A stretch of 64,000 nucleotides of DNA from Anniella stebbinsi (GCA_029215795.1 JARDYH010000001.1:226916154-226980153), one strand, 5' to 3'; shown: positions 32,958 through 45,200, numbered from the stretch's first letter. Translations and numbers: made by a program. Notes: generated from the sequence alone by a model not told the origin.

Positions 32958-33308
32958 TTAGGCTGCCTCTACAAGAGAGGTTTAAAGCTCTTTCAAGGCG
33001 CTTTAAAAAAATTACCTCTACAAGAACGGAGCGCAAATCGGGCGTAGAGGCGCGTTATCTCTCCGATTATGCGCATTATCGAATGCGCGTTAAATCACAA
33101 GTTTTATTTTGCTCCGGCAGTTAAAGCGCATTTTGACTATGTGAACAAGCGCTTATGCACATTAACTACTTGTAAAGCGCATTTTGGTCATCTGTTAATG
33201 CGCTTTGCCGCCTCTCATGCAGAGGTATTAGGTGTAAATGCGCTTCAGCGATTATGCGCATAATCGCCTAACCGGGTGCAAAAGTGAATCCTTGTAGAGG
33301 GGACCTTA
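32958..33308 (+). mobile_element. 355-bp GCGCATT MITE family, copy 2 (345 bp)
   Basis: The body 32961-33305 begins GGCTGCCTCTACAAG and ends CTTGTAGAGGGGACC, flanked by TTA at 32958-32960 and 33306-33308. The 20-bp palindrome is conserved at 33248-33267. It is about 10 bases shorter than the other two copies. Confidence 0.88.
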
Positions 33309-33430
33309 GAAAATTATTATTTCAGCAACCAATCTATCATCAACACACTTACTAGTGAGTAAGCCCAATTGAACACAATGAGACTTACTTCTGACTAGAC
33401 ATGCTTATCAGTCTTTATCAGAAACAAAAT

Positions 33431-33900
33431 CATACCTGATGGAACGCCTCTCCCAACACGAACCTACCCGTACACTACGATCCACATCTAAGGTCCTCCT
33501 CCGGTTGCCTACTCCGAGGGAAGCACGGAGGGTGGCAACAAGGGAGAGGGCCTTTTCAGTGGTGGCCCCCCCAATTATGGAATGATCTCCCTGAGGAGGC
33601 TTGCCCGGCGCCAGCATTGTTATCTTTTCAGCACCAGGTCAAGACTTTCCTCTTCTCCCAGGCATTAAACAGCATATGATGAGGGTTTTGTGTTGTTGTT
33701 GTGCTTTGACCCAGAATTGTTGGTTTAAAGGATAGTGTAATTATAACTTGTTTTTATGCTTTATGGTTTTAAATTTTGTATATCGGTGTTTTTAATGTTC
33801 AATGTTTTTAATTTTTGTAAACCGCCAGAGAGCTTCGGCTATGGGGCGGTATATAAATGGAATAAAATAAATAAATAAATAATAATAATAAATAATAAAT
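33431..33900 (+). mobile_element. L2-type LINE 3' end (copy D)
   Basis: It starts at 'tacctgatggaacgcctctccc' (the LTERLS region near the C-terminus of the RT ORF) and runs through 'gagagggccttttcagtggtggcc' and the 3' UTR to 'accgccagagagcttcggctatggggcggtatataaatgg' with AAATA repeats. An extra C in 'ggccccccc' shifts the frame. The subfamily is that of copy C. Confidence 0.88.
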
Positions 33901-34374
33901 TTAGGTGTGCAGCAGATTCATTCAGGGAGCAAATATTGTTAAATATATTAACTCCAAAATCTGTTAGAGAACACAGAACCATTAGATCTTTACCCAAAGA
34001 TTACAAATTCTTACAATTTTGCTATTGGAACAGCAACAAAAAGTAGGGATATGAAACAAAGTTGCAAAAGTAATAGGAGAATGTTATACATATGCACCCC
34101 ACTTCTGAGTGGTGAAATGTTTCAAGGGCTCCTTACCAAGGATTCAGTTTCCTTAGAAGGGGGTCATTGGAGACTTATAGTGTGATATAAAGTTTACACA
34201 CACAAATATGCAAGATGAACATAAGATGAGGCTTCTCAGCATTAACACTCCAATAGATTTCTGTTCCCCATCAGAGAGCTTGAGGAAACCATAGCGTCAT
34301 AGGATTTCTTACAGAGAGTGAAGACAGCTCTATGGGCATTTCTACATAGAGGTGTTAATCTGCTGCATCTACTT

Positions 34375-34499
34375 TCAGAGCCTATCTACACTACTGCTTT
34401 AAACCGGTTTATAACAATTTTAAACCGGTTAATAACCGTTATTAACTAGTTTAAAACTGTTATAAACCGTTTTAAAGCAGTAGTATAGAGAAGCTCTCA
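34375..34499. mobile_element. 119-bp palindromic MITE with TCA duplication
   Basis: The body 34378-34496 starts GAGCCTATCTACACTACTGC and ends GCAGTAGTATAGAGAAGCTC, flanked by TCA on both sides (34375-34377, 34497-34499). The interior 'aaccggtttataac', 'aaccggttaataaccg' is almost wholly self-complementary. Confidence 0.8.
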
Positions 34500-36620
34500 G
34501 TTTAGTTGAAGAACTGAGATTCAAGCAATACAGTAGGGACATTTCCTTTTCTGCTACATAATCTCTAGATGGCATTGAAACATAGCAGAATACACAAGTG
34601 GAAACAGCGTTTTCTTTCACCATCAGAAATAAAATGGCATTTTTCCCACACTAAAAAGAAATTTGTCAAAATGCTGTTTATAAACAGAAGCAAAAGTGGA
34701 GGCTCACATCGTCTAAAGAACCCGCAAACAACTGTGAGTAGGGAATGATGAGTGCAAAATAAATGCTTTGTGTAGAAAAGCTCTAAGCCTCCATTAAAGT
34801 TCCAATTCTAGCACAGACTGACTTCTTAACACATACACATCACTTATCCCCTCCCATTGACTAGTGTGGGGAAAAAATAGCCACCATTATGTAGGCCTTC
34901 TTGGGCCATCCCATCTTCCATTGAAACACATCACCAGAATGTTTTTGCCTATCAATGATTCTTTTCAGGCCTTAAGGCACTCACATTGAAAGCTCTACTT
35001 AAGAACAGCCAAAGATTACATGGTTGGAAGGGATCTTGATTCTCTTTGCAATCATATTCTGGGCACTGTGCTGTTAAGGATCCCTCAAAGGTCACTCAGA
35101 CCAACCCCCAACTCATAACAATACCTTTATTCTTACAACCAACTACAGTGTCACTACATATTGTGCAAGCTTTCTGTTTTCCTAGCTTCTTCAGGCTGGA
35201 TTTTAAGAAAAAAGGGAAACAAAGAAAGTTGTTCTTGGCTACAGTGATGTCTGCAGCTTGTAAGATAGAATGGAGGAGGTGTTATGTACAAACCATGCTA
35301 GATGCAAAAGTACAACAAAGGCTACTGGGAGAAAGAAATAATGACTGTCCTTCTTTTGAAAATGTAAATGCCAGCAGTTAGTCAGACCTGTTTCTAGCAC
35401 TAATTGGAACACATGGGTCTTCTGTAAGGCAGACAGAAGAGCTGAACTGTCTGCCGGTCAAATTAGACCCCCCCCCCCACTCCTCACATGGATGTAATTT
35501 CTGCTCTGGATCCTATTGCAATAGTTTTGGTATAACCTCCCTCTATTTGAATCACAATAAAGGCTTGGTTGGAAAGCATATTTTGCAGGGAAATGCAATA
35601 TGATGTAATGCTGGTTCCTTCCCTTCAGGTGGCAAAAGGTAAAGGATCCTCTGAAAAATCAGAGAAGGGGAATACGTTTGGTTTGGAATATGTCCACAAG
35701 GACTCATCATTGAAACAACATCAAGACTCTTGCAAATGTGCATAAGGTTCATGTTTGGCTAAGATATGTCATGTAAAAGCAGACAGTATGTTTTAAATAA
35801 AAGATGACAAAACCTGAACTGGCATTTTTTTTTAAAAAAATCCAAATTCTGCATAAAGTGTGCATTAAATTAATTAGGGACTTCATTAAAAGGAAAGTAA
35901 AACAACAAGTTAACAATATGCAGCATTCAGGAATGTGAGTTAATTTCTATCACTGCTAAATATAATCTGTCTCATAAAATGATCCTTTCCTTTGGTGAAT
36001 TATTGTGGCATAATATGATATATGTAACTTATTAACAGTACCATTAATTACTATTAGAGCAGAGAAACACTGAAATCTGGTACACATATAAACAAATGCT
36101 GAAGCAGATGGTTGAAATTAACGAAACACGATCTGCTGCTGAACTCGTTACCTAATTAGATTGTTCATCAAAACAGTTAAACCAAATTTGTCATGCTGTC
36201 GGCAGTGAGCTGGTGATTTGGGGAATCTGCAAAATAATGCAACAACTCAAAGGAATGGACAGGTTGAGAAGTAAAAAAAAATTAGAAACCTGTACGCTTA
36301 CTGGATCTGGGCTGAGAGAACACAGATCTGATTCTAGGGGCTGAAACTTCTAGATCATGTTTCTTGTAGCTATAATCTGGCGTATAAATAGCGTTCTAAT
36401 GCTGCCATCATACTATTATAAAGTTAAATTATTCTACAGGCCCAGACATATTCCTGGAGCAGGGTTCTCTACAGTTTTGGTATTCCCCATCTAATTAGCA
36501 TTTGAATGAACTACCTAAGGCATAATCCTATGCATCTTTAGACAGAAAAAGTCCTACAATTCCCAGCATTCCCCTGCCAGTGTGGTTGGCAGGGGAATAT
36601 TGGGCATTGTATGACTTTTT
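34500..36620. other. No gene; low-repeat AT-rich DNA
   Basis: No exon-like frame recognised. A C-run (35469-35480) and a snap-back fragment at about 36515-36545 are the only repeats. The part 35860-36260 has several TAATTA/ATTAAT homeodomain-type cores and no repeat similarity, and is discussed as a candidate conserved non-coding element. Confidence 0.45.
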
Positions 36621-36628
36621 TTCCTGTC

Positions 36629-37711
36629 TAAGGCCATGTCTACACCAGCCTTTTTTTCCTTGGACGTCCCTGGGTCATCCCTGTGCACCCAAATGTCACA
36701 CAGTGAATCCTGGGAGCAGGCAGGGATGACCCCTCCATTTTTGCCAGATAACTGATGCCCTTTCTGCACCAGCCATTTTTTGAGGGGCTGCCCCTGCCTG
36801 CTCGCAGAGAGTCCGCGTGACACATAGAGCATCCCGCAAGCAGGCAGGGGCCAGCCCTCCATTTTCCCGAGAGTTCAGGGAACACTATTTCCCGGATCGT
36901 TCCCTGCTCCTGGGAGGGAAGCGAGATGGACGGCTGGTGTGGCTGCCCATCCTGGGTGCAGCTGTGCTTACCTGCGAGTAAGAGCGGCTGCACCGATGGC
37001 CATGGAGCCGCACCGCGTGGCTCCGAGGCCATCAGGAGGGGGGGGACACAGCAAAATCATCATCCCCAGGAAGGCGGGGGGGGCGCAATCGTGTGTGGTT
37101 TTTAAAAATAAATAAACTAACCTTTTGAGCACGAGTGCTTGTGCGCACCTCCGCAGATCTTTTTTTTTTTTTTTTAATGGCCGGCGTGACTTGCGGCGGT
37201 CCAGGAGAAGCCCAGGCCTCCACATTGTGGTGCAACTTCATCGTGCCGAACCCGGAAGTGGCTACTTCCGGGTTTCCCCACTTCTCGCCCTCTCTGCCCC
37301 TATGGTGCAGAAAGGGCCTGAGACCTCGGTTATCCCGATTTTACCCGTGGTCCTGGGATGATCCCAAGGACTGCGGGTGGTGTGGCCGCCCATCCCGGCT
37401 TCTTCCCTCCTCCCTGCAAGTAGTGGGGGTCAGCTAGAGGGAAGGAGCTGATCTGGGTGGAGTCCAGGGGCATCAGGGGTGTGGGGGGGAGCAGGGTCAG
37501 GGCTTTTTGTTTGTTTGTTTTACTTATTTTGCAGTGGAGCACAATTGCACTCCTGGCTCCTGCTTTTTTTAAAAAAAATGGCAGGTGCGACATCCTTCTT
37601 CCTTTCCGGGATGTCGTGTTTCTGTTTGAATGCCTAGGGAGGATCGCGGGAGCAGGTAAGTCCGCGATCCTCCCCACTCCCTCTACACCATTGGGTGTAG
37701 ACAGGGCCTAG
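36629..37711. mobile_element. 3-bp-TSD MITE, outer element of a nested pair
   Basis: The body is about 36632-37708, beginning GGCCATGTCTACACCA and ending GGGTGTAGACAGGGCC. The flanks are TAA (36629-36631) and TAG (37709-37711), two of three identical. It is split by the element at 36756-37318. The interior near 37330-37440 resembles that of 61357-61901 ('tcctgggatgatcccaaggactgcgg'). Confidence 0.65.
36753..37321. mobile_element. 563-bp 3-bp-TSD MITE nested in the outer one
   Basis: The body 36756-37318 has ends TGCCCTTTCTGCACCA and TGGTGCAGAAAGGGCC, flanked by TGA on both sides (36753-36755, 37319-37321). The interior has 'cttacctgcgagtaagagc' and 'gacttgcggcggtcc', which match 7975-8525 in reverse. 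Confidence 0.75.
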
Positions 37712-38082
37712 CATGCATAGGTTTACGCTCATAATATTCTATCACAAAGTGTTCACTTTATTACCCGTACCAAGTGCATGGACATACCAGCAGCCTTCTG
37801 GGCAGAGACAATTTGTTTCTGATTGCATCCTCCATATTATTGGCACTGTCTGTGTTTAAAATAGTAGTCATAATACAATGCAGGGTGTGTGTGAAAATGA
37901 TTCATTATCCAAATGGAGGAAAATTCCCTTCAAGACTCTTGCAAGCTCAGGTCCATGCTCACTAAGGGCTTCTTAAATGTTTTTGTGACTCCACCTTTAG
38001 AGGTGAGGCAGATATGAACACTTTTCCCGGAGATGACCAACTGGTGCCTATCTGATATAACTACTAGGTGAAAACTTTCTTG
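37712..38082. other. No gene recognised
   Basis: Single-copy-like sequence between transposons. No recognised frame. Confidence 0.45.
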
Positions 38083-38225
38083 CTTTATAGCAGGGGGTGG
38101 GCAAAAGGTTATTTTGGACTTCAACTCCCAGCATTCCTGACCACTGGCCATGCTTGCAAGAGACTCTGGGAATTGAAGTCCAAAACATTTGGAAATCTAC
38201 TTTCTGCCCACTCTCTGCTTTATAC
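38083..38225. mobile_element. 127-bp hAT-like MITE
   Basis: The body 38091-38217 has ends CAGGGGGTGGGC and GCCCACTCTCTG, flanked by 8-bp CTTTATAG (38083-38090) and CTTTATAC (38218-38225). The two arms 'cttcaactcccagcattcctgacc' and 'gactctgggaattgaagtcc' are inverted copies. Confidence 0.85.
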
Positions 38226-39600
38226 TCCTTAAAATGTATGATAGTTTTAAGGTGCACTGCTATTTCTGTTATGGTTTAGGTTTGTAATATTTAATGTTTC
38301 TCTTACTGATTTATGAAGTTTTGATATATTAATTCTATGCTTCTTTGAATAATAAGATGGGAAGAGCAGGCCACATATTTCTTAAATAAATGTGCTATGT
38401 GAGCTTCTTCACATGAGCAATTTATTGCATGCTCATGACTGGTCACTCACAGACATTTTGGGGTCCTTTTCATGACATCATCAACCCCTGATGCCTCTCC
38501 TGTCGTTTTCTAGTGGGAATTCTCCATTTTATGAAACCTTGAAACGCAGTCATCAACGGAAACCATGCTATAAAGCAGCTCCATCTGCTGATAGTAAATT
38601 GAAACATATGGGAAGGAACCAACAAATCAAGTTGCGGGGGGAGGGGGAGGGCATGTGTATTGTGCTGATCCTTAAACCCACGAAGACTCTGGGAGTCAAC
38701 GAACCATTAAGGCTGTGGGATTTTTGCTAAATGTGAAGTCCTATATATCACAGGCAATAAACCTCTTTGGCTGTACAGATCCCCATAACTTCTGGATGAG
38801 TTGCAATTCTCTAGCGTAGCAAAAGATGGGGGTTGCAAAGCCTGTTGGCTTGGATCCAAAGACAGTCATGTTTTACTTCTCATTGAAATCAATGGGACAT
38901 GCAATAATTAAATCTATGGGACAAGTTACCCAATGGGATGGCATGCTGTTGTCCCATTGCTTTCAATGGGACTACATCATGACTAACTTAGCCTCTGGAT
39001 CCCACTTACTGGATCCACAAGGCCTAGAAAGAACCAGTTTTCTGGTATGATTAAATACATCACATTTAAACATATCTGGCATCAAAATATATCCGGTATG
39101 ATTAAACGTTTCCCCCCTCCCCCAACCAACATTTTTGTTAGGAAACTGAATTGGCAGAACATCAGACTAATGTGTTGCAAATAGAACTAAATGGAGTGAG
39201 TTACAAAACGAAGTTGAATATTCATGTCAGATTCTTAACAGTTGTGTGACGCGCAGAATAGTGGGAAAGCTCCAGAAACCTGACATACATATTCCGTCTG
39301 ACATACACCCCTACCCGCCTCCTTAACACATTGATATGATTCATATAACACATTGATATGATTCATATAGCTCAAACTAAAATTCAGTGCAACGCTGCCC
39401 TGATGAAAACAGCCATTGACCACAGTTCAGGGCTCTGTGGGAAAACGCTCAAAGAGAACCCAGTAGAAAGGGAGTTCCCCATTCACTGCATGGATTGCAA
39501 ATAGCATTGGACATGCAGTGGAGAGGACACACCGGAGCGAAAAAGCCCTGGCATATTCAAGGACTGTGGCTTGGGCAGAGTTTGTGATGGCATTTTGCAC
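38226..39600. other. No gene; minor repeats
   Basis: A 22-bp tandem duplication 'acacattgatatgattcatata' is at about 39325-39372. Several 'caatgggac' words at 38885-38975 look like a decayed snap-back repeat. No exon-like frame. Confidence 0.45.
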
Positions 39601-39604
39601 ATCA

Positions 39605-39660
39605 GGGAGGGGTTGTAGCTAAGTAGTAGAGCATACAGAAGATCCATCCCAGCTTTAATG
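39605..39660 (+). mobile_element. tRNA-derived SINE fragment
   Basis: 'gaggggttgtagctaagtagtagagcatacagaagatccatccc' is the tRNA-like head of the SINE at 2491-2665. The body is missing. A reversed LINE tail ('tttattacatttctataccaccc') follows at about 39668-39710. Confidence 0.55.
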
Positions 39661-39714
39661 TTCTGACCTTATTTATTACATTTCTATACCACCCAATAGC
39701 TGGAGCTCTATCTC

Positions 39715-39835
39715 AATCCTATTCAATGGGGCTTACTCCTCAGTAGGTAGGCCTACTCCTCAGTAGGTAGGCCTACCTACTGAGGAGTAGGTAGGCCTTA
39801 CTCCTCAGTAGGTAGGCCTAGGATTGCCTCTTTAG
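39715..39835. repeat. Snap-back repeat expanded into a 40-bp perfect palindrome
   Basis: The core 'cttactcctcagtaggtaggcct' occurs three times forward and once reversed. 39752-39791 is a perfect 40-bp palindrome centred on AGGCCT. The outer text ('caatcctattcaatggggctta' ... 'taggattgcc') is the ordinary squamate snap-back repeat, so this is a local rearrangement of one copy. Confidence 0.85.
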
Positions 39836-39839
39836 TCTA

Positions 39840-41455
39840 ATTTCTGGGAGAAACAGAGTAGAAGGATATGATTTAAAAACACATTTCTCTAAATCATCTC
39901 ATAGTGCAATCCATTAAACCAGTGTGTATGGGGGGCATTCTATTATATCAGTAGGAAACAGAGTTGCTAGGGGGGCAGTTTCAAGTAGGAAGGCCATTCA
40001 AAATGTCCACCTTTCCCTTCTCTAGTTATCTGGGAGTGTACAAACTTTATTTAAGTCCATAGACCATTTCCTATACAGCATATATTACAATTTTACAACA
40101 GCAAGAGTTACAATGATCTGAGAGTTTAGTATTTAAGCTAGAATTCATGTACTATTCCATTGGAGATAAAGAAGCCCATGTATTCTATTAGTGATGTATT
40201 TTTATCTTTTATTCACTTACTACTAAATTATACATTCATTTGGGCTCTACATCTAGTTATCAACTAATATGCATGTAAATGTCTCCCCTCCCACAGACTA
40301 TTCTTTTAATAGTCGATTGAAACTTCCACAGATGCAGAATGATCTCTGAAGCTTGCAGACTTTGAGACCATACTTGAAACAAATAAGGTCAAATGCACAA
40401 GTGCCGTTGTCATATCTGATGACGCTTTTGGGGTGTGGGTGTGGGGAGAGGGTGCTATAAAGTTTTATGAGAACCCTCTTCAGACTCCCCCCCCCCATTT
40501 TTTAGCTGTTTGGATAATTATCTGTTCTAAATTTATGATTGTTGCTGCTTCTAAAATATTAAAATTATTTTAATGCGGTTTCTCATTGATTTTATTGTTC
40601 TTATTACTGGGAGCTTCTGCTATAGGGTGAGTCATAAATTGAGTGAAAGAATGAATAGTTTAAATTAAAATGCTTTCTTACCATTTTTTAGACATAAATA
40701 AAACAGAGATCTAAAAGGCCATTCATAGTGCTTCCATGTTGCCTTCCTGGTTTCTCACCCTCACTCCATACAAGAGCCCCTGAAAAGCCCTTCTCCTGAG
40801 CTGGGGGATCTTCCTGAGTGACCCTCCACCAGGTAATGTCAGCTGCCCATGCAGACCCATTTTGATGGCAAATAGGACTCTTTGGATCTCAGCCACAATA
40901 TTTTACTAACTTTAGCCACTTTTCATTTACCAGAGAATCAGGGTTCCCCCTTTAATACAGAGATCAGTTGTAACACGATACATTTGGGGGGGGGTACGTG
41001 TGTGAAAAATGCACCATTTGTTCACCACAAGGTGGGGCTTTTGCTCTCTTTCTCAGAAGAAACATAAACCTGTCTCTGCAATGGTAGATGAAAGATCGTA
41101 TAATTTTAGAAGCAGGTTTGGGCTTTTGTGATGTCCCATTCCTGCTACTCTGTGCAATAAGAAAAGTTGCTGGTGTAAATAAAATTAAATCATAAAGTAA
41201 AATCCATAGGGACATTTAAGTTGCAATCCTGCACGCAGTTACTGAAAAAGTCCCATCGAAAACAGTGGGACCTACATGCACAGAACTGCATTTTTTGGTG
41301 TGTTGGATCTAGATTGAAGTTGGATTAAGCAGATTTAAGATGTACTAGAGGAAGTGCACTTTCCAGGTTCCTCAGGAGACCCTGGGGAATGGGGTGTGGT
41401 GGGGAGGAAGGAAAGGGGTGCTAAATGAATTTCCAGGGCAGCTCCATGGGGCCTG
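39840..41455. other. No gene recognised
   Basis: AT-rich intergenic DNA with C and G homopolymer runs (about 40488 and 40986) and a snap-back fragment at about 41220-41300. No recognised exon. Confidence 0.45.
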
Positions 41456-41459
41456 TGCT

Positions 41460-41732
41460 CAGTGTGCCATTAGCCAAACTCACACACAGATTGGGGTCCA
41501 AAATAGCAAGAGCTTTATTTATGTACAGGAATGGGAACAATCCTACTTAGCAGCCAGAATCGTTCCAATTAGCAATTACGCAGGCATGTCATTTATATCA
41601 TTTATATCCTTCAAAGACAAAGAAATCACTTATGATTGGTTACAAAGGAAAAACGTATTCATAATTGGTTACAAGGCATCATGTGAACTTACAAATAGCA
41701 GCGTGTGCAGAGCAATCTGAAATCATAACAGC
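41460..41732 (-). mobile_element. Possible solo LTR of an endogenous retrovirus-like element
   Basis: On the minus strand a TG-starting stretch (TGTTATGATTTC near 41732) leads, through a TATA-like 'gatataaatgatataaatg', to 'aataaagctcttgct' (polyadenylation signal near 41512) and 'ggaccccaatctgtgtgtgag', a U3-R-U5-like order. No coding sequence, primer site or second LTR was found, and no target duplication was proved. It could also be an unrelated repeat. Confidence 0.4.
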
Positions 41733-41806
41733 GGTGTTGGGCAGTCTTTCCCCAGGCCACTATCAGCTAGAGGAGGTTTGGTGTAGAATTTCTTTTCCGT
41801 TGCTTG

Positions 41807-42139
41807 GTTAACATAGGCTGACCATCTGAAAAGGAGGACAGGGCTCATATAACTTTAACAGTTGTAGAGAAAAGGGAATTTCAACCAGTGTCATTTGTAT
41901 GCAATTAGTTCCTGGTGAAATTCCCTCTTCATCACAACAGTTAAAGTTACAGAGCCCTGCCTTCTTTTGTATATGATCACTCTAGTATAGTGCCTGCACC
42001 TTTAACAGTTGTGATGAAGAGGGAATTTCACCAGGAACTAATTGCATACAAATGACACCTGCTGAAATTCCCTTTTCTCTACAACTGTTAAAGTTATATG
42101 AGCCCTGTCCTCCTTTTCAGATGGTCAGCCTAGTTAACA
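41807..42139. mobile_element. 319-bp snap-back hAT-like MITE
   Basis: The body 41814-42132 has ends TAGGCTGACCATCTG and CAGATGGTCAGCCTA. The arms pair over about 150 bases each. It is flanked by GTTAACA (41807-41813 and 42133-42139). It is the reverse-oriented sister of 54875-55194. The loop has 'atgatcactctagtatagtgcctgcacc'. Confidence 0.85.
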
Positions 42140-42199
42140 CTCCTTTTTTATTACAGCAAGAGGGGTGAAGGGCAGGGGCTACTCAGTTAAAATCAGTCA

Positions 42200-42242
42200 A
42201 CACACACACACACACACACGCACACACACGCACACACACACT
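42200..42242. repeat. (CA)n microsatellite
   Basis: CA repeats with two CG variants, about 42 bases. Confidence 0.95.
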
Positions 42243-43166
42243 ATTGTATTATATGGTGCATCCTATTCATTAAACGAAGTAGTATCAAACAAGGATTAAA
42301 ATAAAGCAGCAGTCCTCTGATCACTTAAGCATTCCATAAGTAGGATGAAATGAAGAATACCTTGGCTGAAAATCATGCACTTCTACTAAATACTTTGTGG
42401 CCTGGCCAGGATACTTAAGATGTATTGCTGTTATCATTGATACTAAATATTAGCCAGTGCTATCAATTCTGTACATTTCTCAGCCATTTCTTGTGAGAAC
42501 ATAATCTGTGTCCCTATCCAATGCCTATAAAATACTTTAAATAGGAACCAGTAAAAAATAATAACGTTCTGTCCCCAGCCCCATCAAAAATGGGAAGTGT
42601 TGTTCACAAAGGGTATAGATGAAACACCATATTTGCGTCAAGGCATAAGGAAAACACTTCTGTGTTTGCTCTCTGGAAGGAAGTATTAGTATGAGAGGAC
42701 GGAGCAAATTAGTTCTTATCCTCCTCAGATTTGGTTGGCTTCAGAAGGGGATCACGAAGGTCAGCGTTCAAAATGGCATTCTTCTCACTGTGGAAATGCT
42801 CTCCCTGGGGAGCCATGTTGTATTAGCAAAAGGCCTGGTTTCTTTGTCAAGATAAGGCTCTGTGAGCTTGTACACCCCTCATGTATATCACTGTTGATAG
42901 AGCTGCTTTGTTTCCTCAGGCCCTGATCATTCGTAATGGACATCTTCATGGAAATAAGACTATTGTTTATGGAAGCAACGAAAGGTCTGCTTGAGAGTTG
43001 AACTGTGGTTTTGTAACATGCCTTCCAAGGGTGCTTTTGGCTTGGGTGTGTGCCTGACACATTTCTTCCCAGTTAAATTGGGGAGGAAAGATGTAGCAAA
43101 GTCCACAGCCAGCATGCTTGAACAGAGTAGTATCTGAAATAGGGCTGAGCCTGAACTACTGCTCTC
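42243..43166. other. No gene recognised
   Basis: No frame resembling a known protein and no placed repeat. Confidence 0.45.
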
Positions 43167-43744
43167 CTTGAGCCTATCTACACAGTCCCTTGGAACGTTT
43201 TAAATAGTATTTTAAAACATTCCAAATAGGTGCATTCTAAAACAGCTTAGGCCACATTACTGAGTACTCACGTTACAGGAGAAAAATTCTTCAGTCTTTA
43301 AAGCGGTGTGTGCAGTCACACACTCTTCTGCCCTGTCTCTTTCTCTTTCGTTTTTACAATGAGTTTAGGGCAAGGCGTTGTAGTTCAGTCATCCACTTTC
43401 TCCTTTGTTCCTCTGTCATTCCCTAGCGAGTATAGGGCTAAGAATTGTGGGTGTTGTAGTTCACTCACCCACTTCCTCCTTAGCCCTGCTTTCTTCCCCA
43501 CCAATCAACTGCTAAGCATTTGGGCACCAGTAAACGAAGCACTGCCCCCATGAATCACAAATAGTAAGGAAGGACACATTATTTTACTTAAAACAATTTA
43601 TTAAAAGTGAAACCGTTGTATATAACTGAAGTGAGTTTTAAAAAACCTCAGATATACAACATTATAGGGAGTGCGTCATGTGGCCCAAAGAGTTTTCATA
43701 ACCCTTATAAAACGTTAAAAACCTAGCGTGTAGATTGGCTCCTT
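43167..43744. mobile_element. 572-bp MITE (GAGCCTATCTACAC ends)
   Basis: The body 43170-43741 starts GAGCCTATCTACAC and ends GTGTAGATTGGCTC, flanked by CTT on both sides (43167-43169, 43742-43744). Inside, a unit with 'gttgtagttca' and 'cactt.ctcctt' occurs twice in direct order (about 43376 and 43453). Same terminal family as 34378-34496. Confidence 0.75.
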
Positions 43745-43924
43745 TTTGCAAATGTTCAACACTCTTTGCAAGCATGTCTGCCTATTAACGAGTCTTATTC
43801 ATCTAAATTGCCATTGTCTGTCCTCACTTCTCCATTACTTGCCTTATTCTCCTCCTCAACAACTGCCAGTGTCAACTAAATCAGGCTACCCAGCACGGTA
43901 ATGTCTTCCCATTCACAACATCAA

Positions 43925-44055
43925 CATTCCCCAACCTTGTGCCAGATGTATTGGACCTCAACTCACAGCAGCCCCTGCCAGCATGGCCAATGGTCAGGAA
44001 TGCAGGGAGCTGTAGTCCAGAACATCTAGAGGGCACCAGGCTGGCAAAGGGTATA
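43925..44055. mobile_element. hAT-like MITE ('aactcccat' family)
   Basis: 'attccccaaccttgtgcc' on the left and 'gggcaccaggctggcaaaggg' on the right are the two arms, with 'ggccaatggtcaggaatgc' in the centre. Confidence 0.7.
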
Positions 44056-44059
44056 TTAT

Positions 44060-44989
44060 ATTATCCCCAGTAGTGTGCAAACTCTCGTGTGTTTAACCCA
44101 GCGAGGAGGAAGCAGGGAATCACAATGACAAGGAACAGGATCAGAAAAGATGACTGTATATGTGTTCATAGTGGTTTTTGGAAGAGATTTCCACCCTGCT
44201 ACAGTTGGGCTGAAAATTGAATAGTTTGTGCAACCTGAATAAACCAGCTAGGAACAAGGGATTCTTCCAAAATTCTCATCTCAATTTCTCCATAGATTTG
44301 GTAGTTATGAATTAACTGACCTGGTTTCAGAAGTGGAACCAATGTGTTATTACTTAAATGTCCTCCATTGTTCCATTATGCACACAGCACAGTATGTAGA
44401 TGGTTTGTTGCAACTTTTAGTTCCTTCTATTCAGTTGTGTCTCTGTGTTACTGATGTGCAGTAGTGTAGCGGAGGGAGAATGTGCGGGAGCTCAGCTCCA
44501 GGACTTTTTCCAGAGCAATGTTGTCATCTGCCAGAGTGCTCATGATACTTGAGTGATCATCCTTGCTCTACCAAATGAATGAAGTGATAACAAGGATTTC
44601 AAATTTTACTCTTGTTTGTGACAGGTTAGCATAGAAGAAGTCAAAGAGGGAAATAATCAAACAGAGCCTGGATACTTTCTTCCTTTTCTTTAATCATGTT
44701 CTTTCTTCATGTTAGTTGGTAATCCTTCTTTGCAAGATTCTTTGCATTTCTAATTAAAAGCTAAAGGCTGCAGTTCAGCTGGTTGAAAAATCTTTGGGTT
44801 AAAGCACAATTTGTTTTAGAAGTTTAACCTATGCAGTCAGAAGCAAGTACCACCAAGTTCAACGGAGCTCACTCCCACATAACTGTACACAGGATTGCCA
44901 TCATGCCCAATAAACGTAACTGTGCAATTTTATTATTTTTAATGTTGTTGTTGTTTTTGAACCAGAGTTAACTCCATTGAATATGACCC
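44060..44989. other. No gene recognised
   Basis: AT-rich intergenic DNA. A snap-back fragment ('cagtcagaagcaagtaccaccaagttcaacggagctcactcccac') lies at about 44835-44900. Confidence 0.45.
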
Positions 44990-45200
44990 TGTTTCGATGA
45001 CACGCTAAGCCACGGTGGTTAAGCATTTTGAGCTAAACGTCATGGCTTAGCGTGTCGTGTGAACCATGACTTAGCGTATCGTGTGAATCTTTCCTAACCA
45101 TGGTGGCTACATAACCACAGTTTAAACATGCTCACTAATCATTTGCTGCAAAAGGGTGAATGGTCTAACCATGGCTTAGCGGGTTGTCTGAACAGGCTCT
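44990..45200. mobile_element. DNA transposon remnant (ACACGCTAAGCC family)
   Basis: The left end CCTGTTTCGATGACACGC and the right end, reversed, CCTGTTCAGACAACCCGC are inverted repeats, each followed by TAAGCCA(C/T)GG. 'catggcttagcgtgtcgtgtgaacc' occurs inside. Related to 14623-15132. Confidence 0.65.
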
